From assembly GCF_019977755.1 (NCBI RefSeq), contig NZ_AP025145.1, positions 62,001-126,000 of the forward strand: a DNA stretch of 64,000 nt. Reading direction: 5' to 3'. Shown here in pieces: positions 1 through 9,657 of this stretch. The stretch is from Vibrio penaeicida. GTDB lineage: Bacteria; Pseudomonadota; Gammaproteobacteria; Enterobacterales; Vibrionaceae. The position numbers and the translations under genes were made by a program. Under the pieces are notes generated by a model. The model was given only the letters and a program-made list of their open reading frames with translations. It was not told where the DNA came from and made no database searches. How positions within the stretch are numbered: position 1 is the first letter of the stretch; every line of letters starts with the position of its first letter.

Positions 1-571
1 TCACTCCCGAGATGGCGAGTTTGCTTCGTTGAATCGGGTTATTGACGTCACTCCAATCCCAAATTTCGATTCCTCGACCGGTTTGAATGGCGATCAGGTT
101 GTTTTCACTTAAACCGAAAGAATGGGGTTCTCGGAAGTCGGCGGTTCGTAAGCCGTCTCCGGTTCGGTGCGCATTGCTCGTATCGGGTTCGTAAACCCTT
201 TTCACCAATTGAATGCTTCTTGGGTTGGAGACATCCAGTGCTATCCAACCTCCTGGTCCACCTCCGCTGTCGGGGGCAAAAACGCCAATCATATACCCAT
301 TCAACATGGTCATGACATTGACACCAAAGTGTTTTCTACCTGGGTAATCAGGAGGGAGAATGTTGGTGGTGTCATCGACTGATGGCGTTGAAATCTGGGT
401 GAACAATTCACTTGAAGAAAACGTCACATTACCCAGCCCCGGGCCTTGTGCCGCGTTCGATGCCCCTGAACATAAAGACACCGAAAGGGCGAAATACGCT
501 AGAGGGTGTGTGTATTTGCTAAGTAGCCGCTTGGATGTGGCACGCCAGCGGCTCAAAATCAAAGGTTTCAT
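1..571 (-). CDS. Secreted LVIVD-like beta-propeller protein (C-terminus outside window)
   Basis: The minus strand is open from an ATG at 571 to the window edge, giving about 190 residues. A GAGG ribosome site lies about 10 bases upstream of the start. The N-terminus has a basic stretch, a hydrophobic segment (PLAYFALSVSLCSG) and an Ala-rich cleavage-like site, so export is likely. The rest contains repeated units of the type GGWIALDVSNPRSIQLVKRV and IEIWDWSDVNNP, which resemble LVIVD repeats of cell-surface propellers. Function is unknown; these repeats are often surface or adhesion-type scaffolds. It is divergent from nothing recognisable here and is separated by about 200 bp from the kinase gene. 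The call rests on repeat pattern only. Confidence 0.7.
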   Translation of the reverse strand, partial: MKPLILSRWRATSKRLLSKYTHPLAYFALSVSLCSGASNAAQGPGLGNVTFSSSELFTQISTPSVDDTTNILPPDYPGRKHFGVNVMTMLNGYMIGVFAPDSGGGPGGWIALDVSNPRSIQLVKRVYEPDTSNAHRTGDGLRTADFREPHSFGLSENNLIAIQTGRGIEIWDWSDVNNPIQRSKLAISGV

Positions 572-773
572 TACTCGAATACCTCGTTTCAGTATTGAAC
601 TATGCCATTTCTTAGTGGGTTAGCTACACGCGATAGCGGTAGTGAGAACCTCATTGAAGAAATTAGCGCCAGTGTAATTTCAAGGTGTAACGGCCACGGT
701 TATTGATGTTGTCTTTTCTTGTAGGGCTGCTCTATGGCATGAAAGGTAATGGCTCTGTTACGTTTTATGCTCC

Positions 774-2273
774 TTATTTAGGTGGAAAGTGGTTGATCCA
801 ATCCGACACATGACGATAACGGGCAAACCTTTTGGTTAACGCAGCATGGCGGGTAGAATCAGGTACAAACACCTGCACCTCGCTACGCATAGATTTGACC
901 GAATCTTCAAATGTTGTGAAAAAGCCAGCCGCATAAGCCGCTGCCATCGCGACGCCTTTCGCACCAGATTCGCTGCATTGTGTAATGTGTATTTCCACAT
1001 TAAGTACATCTGCAAACAATTGGCACCAGAAAGCGCTTTTTGCTCCTCCTCCAGTGAGTAACGCGTGAGAGAAATGGATTCCTGCATTGTTCAGTTTCAG
1101 TACGTGTTCTAAATGCCCAAACACGATGCCTTCGTACACCGTGTAGAGTAAGTCTGGTTTTGTATGCCATCCTGCCAGGTCGAAAAAGCTGCCTCTGGCA
1201 GCACTATTGTCTCCAGACCCGTATAAGTAAGGGTGGAATAAAGGCAAGGCTGAACTGAATTTAACCTGTTCAATCAACTGATTGCATTGTTCAAAAACGC
1301 TTTGGTTGATAGAGGCAGCTTGTTGCTTTTCATGGGTGAAAAATTCTCGTACAAACCACTCTAGGTTAGACGCCGACGTCGCACTGTTTTCCATGGCAAG
1401 AAATCGATGTTGTGGGAACAAGCACGTCATAAAAAGTTGTTCGCTCGGTAGGGTATTGGTCACCACTTGGTTTATGCTCCACGTACCGGTAACAATGGAC
1501 GCGTCGTTGGAGTCCCAAACTCCCGAACCCATTGCGCTGGCAACAACGTCCAGCATCCCACCGACAACGGGGATACCTTCTGGTAATCCTGTGAGTTCAG
1601 AGGCTTGCGCCGTCACGTGACCAATAATGTGTTCACTGTGACAGGGGGCTGGAATGGCTGAAGCCATTTCGAGTATGTCGAAGAACGAGAGCAATTCCGG
1701 GCTGACTTCACGTTGGGTAAAATCAAACAACCCAGATGCACTTAAATCGCTGTAATCGGTTTTTATCTGATCAGTCAGGCAGAAATTTAAATAGTCTTTG
1801 CAGAAAAAGACGGTTCCAATGTCGTCGTAAAGCGACGCTCGGTTTTGTTTGAGCCAATTGAGTAAAGTGGCGGTTTGTGATGACCAAGCGCCCTGTCGGT
1901 TTAACGTGCGAATACGGCTGTAGTGCTTTTCAGCTTGCAGCTTTGCGACTTGTTCACTCGCGCGGCTATCCAAAGATTGAATCGCCAGTAATGGCTGATG
2001 GTGTTTGTCCAGTAAATAGGCACCGTTGCCATGACCACTCACTCCGATCGCCGAGATCTGAGTAGTAGAAAGGACAGGGTGCGCCAAAACCTCAACAATC
2101 ACTTCACAGCCAAGTTGCCACAACCGAGCCATATCCAGCTCGGTATGATTGGGCTCGGGGAATTGAGTTTCAATGGCTCGTGCCGAAGAGACAATTTCGT
2201 GACCAGCGGCATCAAATAGCGCCGCTTTTATGGCTGTATTACCGCAGTCTAAACCAAGGACGACACCCGACAT
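774..2273 (-). CDS. FGGY-family carbohydrate kinase (LyxK/EryA-like)
   Basis: A 499-residue kinase of normal FGGY length. The N-terminal phosphate-binding motif GLDCGNTAIKAALFD, the central SGHGNGAYLLD strand and the GGMLDVVASAMGSG segment carrying the presumed catalytic Asp are visible. The C-terminal ATP-site motif is LLTGGGAKSAFWCQLFADVL. From memory it most resembles E. coli L-xylulose kinase LyxK, and erythritol kinases are related. It would phosphorylate the imported sugar or polyol in the cytoplasm. It is the last gene of the operon, 9 bp after the aldolase gene. The substrate cannot be read from sequence, so no symbol is given. Confidence 0.88.
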   Translation of the reverse strand: MSGVVLGLDCGNTAIKAALFDAAGHEIVSSARAIETQFPEPNHTELDMARLWQLGCEVIVEVLAHPVLSTTQISAIGVSGHGNGAYLLDKHHQPLLAIQSLDSRASEQVAKLQAEKHYSRIRTLNRQGAWSSQTATLLNWLKQNRASLYDDIGTVFFCKDYLNFCLTDQIKTDYSDLSASGLFDFTQREVSPELLSFFDILEMASAIPAPCHSEHIIGHVTAQASELTGLPEGIPVVGGMLDVVASAMGSGVWDSNDASIVTGTWSINQVVTNTLPSEQLFMTCLFPQHRFLAMENSATSASNLEWFVREFFTHEKQQAASINQSVFEQCNQLIEQVKFSSALPLFHPYLYGSGDNSAARGSFFDLAGWHTKPDLLYTVYEGIVFGHLEHVLKLNNAGIHFSHALLTGGGAKSAFWCQLFADVLNVEIHITQCSESGAKGVAMAAAYAAGFFTTFEDSVKSMRSEVQVFVPDSTRHAALTKRFARYRHVSDWINHFPPK

Positions 2274-2282
2274 GGATTCCCC

Positions 2283-3128
2283 TTAGTATTCGCGTTGGTA
2301 AATATTTAACGCGTCGGCAACCGAGGCATCATCGTGAATCATTGCCATCAGTGCACTGACAACTTTTGCAGGGTTTGGGTGTTGGTAAATATTACGGCCA
2401 TAGACCATACCCAGAGCGCCTTGATCAAGCAGAGCCCTTGCTTTGGTGAACACACTTTCAATGTCTTCTTTGCCCCCACCTCGAACTAGTACGGGGCAGC
2501 GTGCGGCTTCGATTACTTTGTGAAAGTCATTGGCATCTTTGGTTGGGTCGGCTTTGATGATATCGGCGCCGAGCTCTCGCCCCACGCGTACTAAGGTGAC
2601 AATTTTTTCGCAATCGCCATCCACCATGTAACCGCCGTTTCCGGAATTTGGCTGCATGACCAAAGGCTCTATCATGAGTGGCATACCGTACTTTTCACAA
2701 TCCAGTTTCACTTTGCTGATATTGTCGATGCACTGGCGGAATAATTCCGGCTCGTCGGGAAGCATGAATAAATTCACCACTACACAAGCTGCGTCCATTT
2801 GAACGGCTTGCAAGACAGGGTCTTGGTGATTTTGCAACATTGCCCACATCACTCGATGGCGTTCTGCATTGTAGGGGTTACCCAAATCAATACGCATCAC
2901 CAGTGCTGGTTTGTTTTTTCCCTCAACATTTTGCAGCAGGTCGCTTTGACCATAGGTCATCTGAATGGCGTCAGGTTGTGCGCTGACCAATTGCTCCACT
3001 ACAGATGGCATGTCTTCCAGTCCGTCTAGAAAAGAAGGTTCGTTGCATACGCCGTGGTCGATAGCGACATCCAAGCAACGGCCATGTTTCATTAGCCGTT
3101 TCATCCTGACTTTTTTACTCATATACAT
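2283..3128 (-). CDS. Class I aldolase, DhnA/LsrF-type
   Basis: A 281-residue TIM-barrel aldolase. The N-terminus (CLDVAIDHGV) matches the DhnA/DeoC-like family, ADIIKADPT holds the likely Schiff-base lysine, and VRGGGKED followed by GMVYGRNIYQHPNP is the phosphate-binding end. Relatives are class I fructose-bisphosphate aldolase and LsrF. In this operon it probably cleaves a phosphorylated ketose, giving dihydroxyacetone phosphate or a similar triose plus an aldehyde. The start at 3128 has an AAGGA site about 9 bases upstream and overlaps the preceding dehydrogenase gene by 14 bp, which suggests translational coupling. ATG 3122 is an alternative start. LsrF itself is less likely because no lsrABCDGK genes are present. 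Confidence 0.85.
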   Translation of the reverse strand: MYMSKKVRMKRLMKHGRCLDVAIDHGVCNEPSFLDGLEDMPSVVEQLVSAQPDAIQMTYGQSDLLQNVEGKNKPALVMRIDLGNPYNAERHRVMWAMLQNHQDPVLQAVQMDAACVVVNLFMLPDEPELFRQCIDNISKVKLDCEKYGMPLMIEPLVMQPNSGNGGYMVDGDCEKIVTLVRVGRELGADIIKADPTKDANDFHKVIEAARCPVLVRGGGKEDIESVFTKARALLDQGALGMVYGRNIYQHPNPAKVVSALMAMIHDDASVADALNIYQREY

Positions 3129-4869
3129 AGTGTGCTTTCCTTGCAGTTTTCGGCATCATTTCGGTGGGTTCCCCAACCGGCATGAGCTGTAGTCCGTTAT
3201 AAAAATTTAATGAAATCACCGAGTCGCTATGTATGCGCAGGCGAGTGCTTTCGTCCCAATGGAAAAAGCGGCTCATTAACTCAATGATTTCTTGTAGTGT
3301 GTCGTCGTGCACGGAACCTTCAATGGCAATGGAGGTTCGGCGTTGAATGAGATCGAGCGGGGTTTGCACATACTCATGCGTCATCAGGTATTCCAGCTCT
3401 CCCTCGGTGTAGTGGGGCAGAGTACGAAGAGGTTTAAAGCCGCTTGATTGGAGGTGATCTAAAATGGCTTCGCACTCTGTACCATAACGCGAGACGAGCA
3501 GTGCGGTGTAAGAATCAGACTGTTGGTAAAGCGCTTTGAGGTGCTGAATGTATTGGTCTCGCGCTTCGCTGGACTCAGGGAAGCCTTGCCCACCGCCTAT
3601 GGTCCGATCTTGAGTGTTCACGAGGCGTTTCGCCCCTAAATCTTTCAGTACTTGATCGGTGACTTCTTCTGCGAATGCGCGGAAGGTCGTCCATTTGCCA
3701 CCAATCATCGAATAGCATGTTATTTCACCATTAAAGAGGTGATCTCGCTGGGTAATGTGGCTTCGTGGGATTTGCCCTGCGCTGGCTTTGGTTGCAGCGC
3801 CAAGGGGGCGAATACCACTGAATTGATACAGAATATCGCTGGGATGAATGACCACCGTTGGGAAAATGTCTCGCACTGATTCAATGATGTAACTGACTTC
3901 TTCGTCAGTGCACCGAATGTTATCTGGCTGAGTAACGGGAATGTCCGTCGAGCCTATGAGCACCCTCCCTAAATAGGGAAACATGATGCAAACGCGATTT
4001 TCTTTGTTTTCGTAATACACCATGTCGTTTTGTAGCGCGCTAAGCAGCTCTGGGTGGTCGACGATGATGTGTGAACCTTTAGTGTTACTTAAGTACTGTG
4101 TAGGGTTCCCAGCTTGATGATTAACGTTATCTATCCAAGCGCCTGTCGCATTGATGAGTTGGGTTGTAGTGACATGTGTTGTGTGATCCGTTAATTGATC
4201 AACAAGTTCAATGGTTCCATTGTCTTGGACCGAAGCAAAGGTGTAATTCAGTGCATGAGATTGGCTTTGATTTTCATCTCCTTCTTTGAGTAACTCAATT
4301 GCCAGCCTTTCTGGGGAGCTAATCCACGCATCATAATACGCCGCGCTGCAACAGACTTTTTGGTCGAAGTGTGGCCAGCGCTTATTCGTATGTTTTTGCC
4401 CATACATTTGGTGGCTGGGCATGACTTGATCGTGTCGAGTAAAAAAGTCGTAAAGCCCCAACCCGAGCTTCACAATAAACGCGCCGCGCTCCGACGTTTT
4501 GGGTTCCATTCCCAAGAACCTCAAGCTGGCTGGCACTATGCCTTTTAGCCACGAGGTAAGGGGAATGTGGGTTTGAAGCGGATGCACTAAATGCGGTGCG
4601 CTCTTTAACAGTCGATTTCGCTCATTCAGTGATTCTTTTACAAGGTCGAACTCGGCATTTTCTAAGTAGCGCAGCCCGCCATGGATCATTCGAGACGGGG
4701 CAGCACTGGCTTTGCTACAAAAGTCGTCTTTCTCAATCAATAAAACGTTCAACCCTTGCAGCGATAAATCGCGATAGGTGGCGATACCGTTGATGCCACC
4801 GCCGATCACAATGGCATCAAAATGTTCGCCCGTTTTTATGGATTGAATGGCTCTTTGAGGGACTGTCAT
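3115..4869 (-). CDS. FAD-dependent glycerol-3-phosphate dehydrogenase-like polyol-phosphate dehydrogenase
   Basis: A 584-residue GlpD/GlpA-family flavoprotein. The FAD-binding motif DAIVIGGGINGIATYRDLSL is near residue 19, followed by MIHGGLRYLENAEF, GRVLIGSTDIPV, IRPLGAATK and SMIGGKWTTFRAFAEEV, all typical of the DAO/GlpD fold. E. coli GlpD is 501 residues; the extra length lies in the C-terminal region. EryB, erythritol-phosphate dehydrogenase, is in the same family. In this context it probably oxidises a phosphorylated polyol to a ketose phosphate at the membrane, passing electrons to quinone. AGGAG precedes the ATG. The usual serine/threonine-rich loop is replaced by KASAAPSRM. It is 8 bp from the AKR gene and overlaps the aldolase gene. 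Confidence 0.83.
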   Translation of the reverse strand: MTVPQRAIQSIKTGEHFDAIVIGGGINGIATYRDLSLQGLNVLLIEKDDFCSKASAAPSRMIHGGLRYLENAEFDLVKESLNERNRLLKSAPHLVHPLQTHIPLTSWLKGIVPASLRFLGMEPKTSERGAFIVKLGLGLYDFFTRHDQVMPSHQMYGQKHTNKRWPHFDQKVCCSAAYYDAWISSPERLAIELLKEGDENQSQSHALNYTFASVQDNGTIELVDQLTDHTTHVTTTQLINATGAWIDNVNHQAGNPTQYLSNTKGSHIIVDHPELLSALQNDMVYYENKENRVCIMFPYLGRVLIGSTDIPVTQPDNIRCTDEEVSYIIESVRDIFPTVVIHPSDILYQFSGIRPLGAATKASAGQIPRSHITQRDHLFNGEITCYSMIGGKWTTFRAFAEEVTDQVLKDLGAKRLVNTQDRTIGGGQGFPESSEARDQYIQHLKALYQQSDSYTALLVSRYGTECEAILDHLQSSGFKPLRTLPHYTEGELEYLMTHEYVQTPLDLIQRRTSIAIEGSVHDDTLQEIIELMSRFFHWDESTRLRIHSDSVISLNFYNGLQLMPVGEPTEMMPKTARKAHYVYE

Positions 4870-4877
4870 GTGATCTC

Positions 4878-5867
4878 CTATTCACCGCTGTTGATGGCGT
4901 TTAGGTGAACGTCGACCGCGTTTGTCACGAATTCCACATCCGAAGTTGCTAGGTTCAATAATCCTGCTTGGGCATTTTCGATGGCTTGTTTAGGGTTGCG
5001 AGCACCACATAATGCGTAAGTCACTCCCGGTTGTGTCAGAGTCCATGCAATGACTAACTGAGCGACAGAGATTTGGTAATCGTTGGCTACCGGTAAAACT
5101 CGCTGGCAAAACGCTTGTACATGTTTGCGGTTTTCGACGCTGAACCATGGGTCTTGTTTGCGTTGATCATCCCCTGAGAATTGAGTGTCGGCAGTGATTT
5201 TTCCAGACAGCAAACCAAGTGCTAACGATGAATAGCTAAGGCAAGAGACACCATGTGTTTGGGTGTGCGGCAGCAACGTGCTTTCTATAGAGCGGTCAAT
5301 CATATTGTAGCGCTCTTGAATGGCATCAACGGGACCGTATTGTTGGTATTCCTTTAATTGCTCTAGAGAAGCATTACTGATGCCGATGGCTTTGATCAGC
5401 CCTTCTTTTTTTAGCGCCATGAGTGTGCCCATGGTTTCCTCTATCGATGTGGTTTCGTCTTGCCAATGCGTGATATAGAGGTCGATGTAATCGGTTTGCA
5501 GCCTGCGAAGGCTTTGCTCTAGCTCAAATCTGATGGACTCTTGCCCTAAGTAACGGTGGACTTGTTGTCCTTCTTCTTCAAAGAAGTGATTCCCTTGTTG
5601 GGTATGCCAAACCAAGCCGCATTTCGTTGCAAGCACAACGTCTTCTCGACGCCCCTTTATTGCTTGGCTAACCAACGATTCAGATTTACCCAAACCATAA
5701 GCTGGAGCGGTATCAATGAGCGTCACCCCGTTATCGATGGAAGCACGAATGGCGTCGATAGATTGTTTTTCGTCGGTCCCTCCCCACATCCAGCCACCCA
5801 TTGCCCAAGTGCCAAGTCCAATGACCGAAGTGTTTATCTGAGTCGTCCCTAGTGTTCTGGTTTTCAT
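4878..5867 (-). CDS. Aldo/keto reductase
   Basis: A 329-residue NADPH-dependent aldo/keto reductase. The catalytic tetrad is intact: Asp52 and Tyr57 in DTAPAYGLGKSE, Lys82 in LATKCG and His134 in YITHWQD. The YajO/L-glyceraldehyde-3-phosphate reductase branch is the nearest that I recognise. It probably interconverts a polyol and aldose, or reduces the aldehyde released by the aldolase. Start ATG 5867 overlaps the stop of the SorC regulator (ATGA) and has AAGGAA eight bases upstream, so coupling to the upstream gene is likely. Part of the eight-gene operon. Confidence 0.87.
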   Translation of the reverse strand: MKTRTLGTTQINTSVIGLGTWAMGGWMWGGTDEKQSIDAIRASIDNGVTLIDTAPAYGLGKSESLVSQAIKGRREDVVLATKCGLVWHTQQGNHFFEEEGQQVHRYLGQESIRFELEQSLRRLQTDYIDLYITHWQDETTSIEETMGTLMALKKEGLIKAIGISNASLEQLKEYQQYGPVDAIQERYNMIDRSIESTLLPHTQTHGVSCLSYSSLALGLLSGKITADTQFSGDDQRKQDPWFSVENRKHVQAFCQRVLPVANDYQISVAQLVIAWTLTQPGVTYALCGARNPKQAIENAQAGLLNLATSDVEFVTNAVDVHLNAINSGE

Positions 5868-6877
5868 GAGGTTGTTCCTTTGTGCTTTTGCGTTTCTTCG
5901 AATTTTTCCAGTACTAATTTGGCGGTGCCTTCGTCGGAGATAAGGGTGTTGATGAAGTTACCGTTTAATGCCGCAACAATAGGCGTCACTTTGCTGTCAC
6001 TGGCCGCAATCCCAATGCGTATTGGCACTTCTTTCAATTCATCGAGCGTCAGCCCCACCAATTTGTCATTGAGCTGGTCAAAGCAGGAGGTTCCGTTAAC
6101 GTTGATCAAATGAGCCAGCATTTCCCCTTCACAATGGTTGTGGCGGATTTGATCGCACTCTTCCTGAGACATGTTGTTGCGAAGGTCGAAGTAGCTTTCA
6201 GAACCCGTTGCTAGTGCTCCAACGCCCACTAAAGCAATGTCTGCTTTTCGAGCAATATCCAGCACTTCTTTGCAACTTCGCATGGCGATTAGGACGTCTC
6301 GATCTTGTTGGGTGTCGGCAAACAGCGGTGCATGAATTTGCATGGATTTACCGCCTAGCTTTTCGGCCAACGAGTAAGCCAGATGGTTAACGTCTGTAAA
6401 GTATTTACCTTGCACACCACCAGTAGCTGGTACCACGGTGACTTTGTAAGTGCGGGTAGGTTTTATTACTTCCACCAGGGCGGATATGGCTTTACCGCCA
6501 CTGACACAAATAACATCGCCATCGCGTAGCCGACTAAGCAACAGTTCGGCGGCGGTTTCAGCCACAAATTGAAAGTTGACGGTAGGATCGCTGCTTATCG
6601 AAGGTGCGAGCACGGCGTCATTCAGTTGAGTCGAGTTCACTAAGTGACGCTCAAATTCAGCCACATTGGCATGCTGGATATTCAAGTTGATTTCCACCAA
6701 CCCGTCTTCTCGCGCGTTACGGATAATGCGATTCACTTTGGCTGCGGATAAAGACAGCAATTTGGAAATATCAGACTGACTCTTGTTTTCCAAATAGTGG
6801 AGAGTAAGTACCTTGCGCACCAGCCAGTCTGTTTCATTCTTCGTTGGTGTTACTTTTCTCAAAGGGGTGATTGCCAT
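5864..6877 (-). CDS. SorC-family sugar-binding transcriptional regulator (EryD-like)
   Basis: A 337-residue protein. An N-terminal helix-turn-helix spans about residues 30-58 (KSQSDISKLLSLSAAKVNRI). It is followed by a SorC/DeoR-type sugar-phosphate effector domain with GDVICVSGGKAISALVEVI and IALVGVGALATGSESYF. Members such as EryD and SorC sense a phosphorylated pathway intermediate and control their own operon. It lies inside the operon between the transporter and the enzyme genes, so it is probably autoregulatory. The GATAC-N5-GTMTC sites at about 10.9-11.2 kb are candidate targets, although the IclR protein encoded at 14.0 kb competes for that role. Confidence 0.86.
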   Translation of the reverse strand: MAITPLRKVTPTKNETDWLVRKVLTLHYLENKSQSDISKLLSLSAAKVNRIIRNAREDGLVEINLNIQHANVAEFERHLVNSTQLNDAVLAPSISSDPTVNFQFVAETAAELLLSRLRDGDVICVSGGKAISALVEVIKPTRTYKVTVVPATGGVQGKYFTDVNHLAYSLAEKLGGKSMQIHAPLFADTQQDRDVLIAMRSCKEVLDIARKADIALVGVGALATGSESYFDLRNNMSQEECDQIRHNHCEGEMLAHLINVNGTSCFDQLNDKLVGLTLDELKEVPIRIGIAASDSKVTPIVAALNGNFINTLISDEGTAKLVLEKFEETQKHKGTTS

Positions 6878-6896
6878 GGTCAGATTCTCCTAGCGA

Positions 6897-7904
6897 TTAG
6901 TTGGATTTTTTGTTGAGAAGATGATCAATGGCAACCGCAAACAGCAGAATCAAACCTTTGATAAAATCTTGCCAGTAGACAGAGACATCCAGCAGAATCA
7001 AGGAGCTAGACACCACACTCAGAAGGGCAATACCGAGGATGGCACCGAGTACCGACCCTTGACCGCCGTTGAAACTTGCCCCGCCAATAACAGCAGCAGC
7101 GATGATATTGAGTTCTAAACCAACACCGAAATTCGGCGTAGCTGCGCCAAATTTAGACATGTAAATTATGCCGCCAAGACCACACAAGGCAGAACATAAA
7201 ACGGTGACCCACAGTTTCACTTTGTCGGTTCTAATACCGGAATATTCCGCGGCTTTCTCGTTACTGCCGGTGTAAAATACCTTTCTGAATGCGGTCGCAT
7301 TTCTCAGCAAATAGTCGGATATGACGACGACAACTAAGAAAATAATGATGGAGAAGGGGACGCCGTAGAAAGTCCCTTGGCCGACGAACTTGAATTCAGG
7401 AGGGAGAGAGAAGAGTGAAATCGGCGTCCCTTGCGTAATAATCATACTGGCGCCGCGGGCTAACCCCATGAACGCGAGTGTGACGATAAAGTGATGCAGT
7501 CCAATTCTCGTAACGCACAGCCCCATCAAGTATCCAATGCCACCCGATGCTGCGATGGAAATTAGGCTAGCCAACCAAGGGTTAACGCCCAGAATAAAAA
7601 GCTTGGCTGCAAACACCATTGCCAGGCACATTACCGCACCTACCGACAAGTCAATGCCACCGACAATGATCAACATGGTCATTCCCACGACGACGATCCC
7701 CTCAACTGAGAAGGACAGCAGCATGGCTTTCATATTGGCCCAAGTTAAAAAATAAGGTGAGGCAAAACTCATCGCAATGAAGAGCCCCACAATGATCAGA
7801 ATGAGCGTAAATTCACGCATGTTTTTAGTGCGGTTAAATAGGCTTTTAAAAGCGCTCTCTGATGGTGAGTTCATGTTTTTATCGGTTATTACGTTATTGT
7901 CCAT
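6897..7904 (-). CDS. Ribose-type ABC transporter permease
   Basis: A 335-residue inner-membrane permease of the RbsC/BPD_transp_2 family with about eight to ten hydrophobic segments. The motif GGIDLSVGAVMCLAMVFAA and the later AAAVIGGASFNGGQGSVLGA loop, which contacts the ATPase, are typical. ATG 7904 is chosen over GTG 7919 because GGAG and an A-rich stretch lie just upstream of it. It follows the ATPase gene by 40 bp and the binding-protein gene further upstream, completing one importer. The substrate is unknown but is expected to be a pentose, polyol or other small sugar. Confidence 0.9.
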   Translation of the reverse strand: MDNNVITDKNMNSPSESAFKSLFNRTKNMREFTLILIIVGLFIAMSFASPYFLTWANMKAMLLSFSVEGIVVVGMTMLIIVGGIDLSVGAVMCLAMVFAAKLFILGVNPWLASLISIAASGGIGYLMGLCVTRIGLHHFIVTLAFMGLARGASMIITQGTPISLFSLPPEFKFVGQGTFYGVPFSIIIFLVVVVISDYLLRNATAFRKVFYTGSNEKAAEYSGIRTDKVKLWVTVLCSALCGLGGIIYMSKFGAATPNFGVGLELNIIAAAVIGGASFNGGQGSVLGAILGIALLSVVSSSLILLDVSVYWQDFIKGLILLFAVAIDHLLNKKSN

Positions 7905-7944
7905 AATCTTTTTCTCCACGCTTCTTCCTGACGTTGCACCGTAT

Positions 7945-9555
7945 TTAGTGGCTGACTTCCGTAGGCGTATGTAATTGGGATGCCGTGTGTGAATGAGTTG
8001 CCGTATTTGTTTGAGTAGCGATATTTGACGGAGCAGTTGTGCTTGCCAGATCGCAAGCCACCCCCGATGCCATCCGCATAATATTTTCTTCGGTGATCTG
8101 CTCAGCTTTTAAAATCCCATTGCACCGTGATTCGCACATCACCATGACGCGATCGCTCAAGCCAATGACTTCTGGGAGTTCTGACGAAATCACAATGATG
8201 CCGACACCGTTGTTTGCCAGCTGCCTGATCATTTTGTGTATTTCAGATTTGGCACCGACGTCGATCCCCCTTGTGGGTTCATCCATAATGATCACTTTGG
8301 GTTGGACGGACAGGATTTTGGCAATCGCCACTTTTTGTTGGTTGCCTCCGCTTAGCGAAGAGACTGGGGCAGACATACCACTCGATTTAAGGTTCAATTC
8401 TGTGGTTAGTCGAGCCGCTTGTTCCTCTTCCACTCGGTGCTGAATCATGCCGTTTCGTGACACTTGATTTGGACTAAGAGCGGAGACATTTTGAGCAATA
8501 GATAAGTCGAGGAACACTCCGTTTTCTTTGCGATCTTCGGAAAGGTAGACAATGCCAGCATCAATACCATCTTGATAGGACTGAATATTGAGCTGCTTAC
8601 CTCGATAAAATATCTCGCCGCTGGTCTTTGCTTGAAGCCCGCATATGGCTTTGACCAATTCGGAACGACCGGACCCAATAAGCCCTGAAATACCAAATAT
8701 TTCACCTTCGTGTAGAGCGAAATCGATATCTTGAAAACGCAGTTTGTCTGACAAGTTTTTGACTTCAAGCAGTGCTGCATTGCTTTCGATATCGCCTTGA
8801 AACTTCTCTGGGTACAAGCTACTCAGCTCTCTACCGACTAAATCATTGACCACTTGCTCTGGTGTTGTGTTTTTAGTGGGGTAGCTAACGACTCGGATTC
8901 CGTCACGGAACACGGTAACTTGGTCACAATGTTCAAAGACTTCCGCCATGCGATGGCTGATGTAGATAATGCTGATGCCTTTGCTTTTAAGCTGATGCAT
9001 GATTTGGAACAGCAGCTTAGATTCGGTTTCAGTTAGTGCAGCGGTTGGCTCATCTAAAATCAAAATTTGGCAATCTAACGTGAGTGCTTTCGCTATCTCG
9101 ACGAGTTGTTGGTTAGAAATACTGAGTTCGCCGACAAGAACATTAGGGTCAATATCTGCCAGTTGCGCTATCGCTAACTTCGCTTCTTCTTTCAGCGCTT
9201 TGTAATTCATGAACAGCTGTTTTGAAGCACTGGTCTTAGCCATTAAGATGTTTTCGGCTACCGACACATCTGGGCACAATGCAATTTCCTGATGAACAAA
9301 CCCAATGCCTTTGCGTTGTGCCTCCAGTGGCCCTCTTATTTTGGTTTTTTTGCCATTCAAAAAGATGTCACCTGAATCGGGTTGATAAATCCCATCAATG
9401 ATTTTCATCAAGGTGGATTTTCCCGCTCCGTTTTCTCCTGCCAATGCATGGATTTGCCCTGGCATCAACGTAAAGCTGACGTCTTCAAGGGCGACGGTTT
9501 GCCCGAAGGTTTTTCGGACGTGGCGAATTTCTAATACCGGCGTAGGTAACGACAT
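7945..9555 (-). CDS. Ribose-type ABC transporter ATP-binding protein (two NBDs)
   Basis: A 536-residue RbsA/MglA-like ATPase with duplicated nucleotide-binding domains. The first has Walker A GENGAGKST at residues 40-48, signature LSISNQQ and Walker B LILDEPTAAL. The second has the degenerate P-loop GLIGSGRSEL usual for this family, signature LSGGNQQK and IIMDEPTRGID. ATG 9555 follows AGGAGATACCT and is preferred to the upstream start at 9645. The last 30 or so residues form an unusual Thr/Ser/His-rich tail (for example TNTATHSHTASQLHTPTE), which is not part of the ATPase fold. It energises import with the permease and binding protein. Confidence 0.92.
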   Translation of the reverse strand: MSLPTPVLEIRHVRKTFGQTVALEDVSFTLMPGQIHALAGENGAGKSTLMKIIDGIYQPDSGDIFLNGKKTKIRGPLEAQRKGIGFVHQEIALCPDVSVAENILMAKTSASKQLFMNYKALKEEAKLAIAQLADIDPNVLVGELSISNQQLVEIAKALTLDCQILILDEPTAALTETESKLLFQIMHQLKSKGISIIYISHRMAEVFEHCDQVTVFRDGIRVVSYPTKNTTPEQVVNDLVGRELSSLYPEKFQGDIESNAALLEVKNLSDKLRFQDIDFALHEGEIFGISGLIGSGRSELVKAICGLQAKTSGEIFYRGKQLNIQSYQDGIDAGIVYLSEDRKENGVFLDLSIAQNVSALSPNQVSRNGMIQHRVEEEQAARLTTELNLKSSGMSAPVSSLSGGNQQKVAIAKILSVQPKVIIMDEPTRGIDVGAKSEIHKMIRQLANNGVGIIVISSELPEVIGLSDRVMVMCESRCNGILKAEQITEENIMRMASGVACDLASTTAPSNIATQTNTATHSHTASQLHTPTEVSH

Positions 9556-9657
9556 AGGTATCTCCTGTGTAGGCTGCGTGCAGTTTATTAAGGCTTTTTG
9601 TTGGCTTGGGTAATCACACTGTCCCGATAACAGCGAGTTACCCAAGCGAGTTATGTG

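Noticed and set aside
2283..3128. lsrF of the autoinducer-2 system
   Set aside because: The fold matches, but lsrA, lsrC, lsrD, lsrG and lsrK are absent and the neighbours fit a polyol pathway.
3115..4869. Housekeeping glpD for glycerol catabolism
   Set aside because: The gene sits inside a polyol operon with its own importer, kinase, SorC regulator and aldolase, and no glpF or glpK neighbours are seen. The GlpD fold is also used by other polyol-phosphate dehydrogenases, so I did not assign the symbol.
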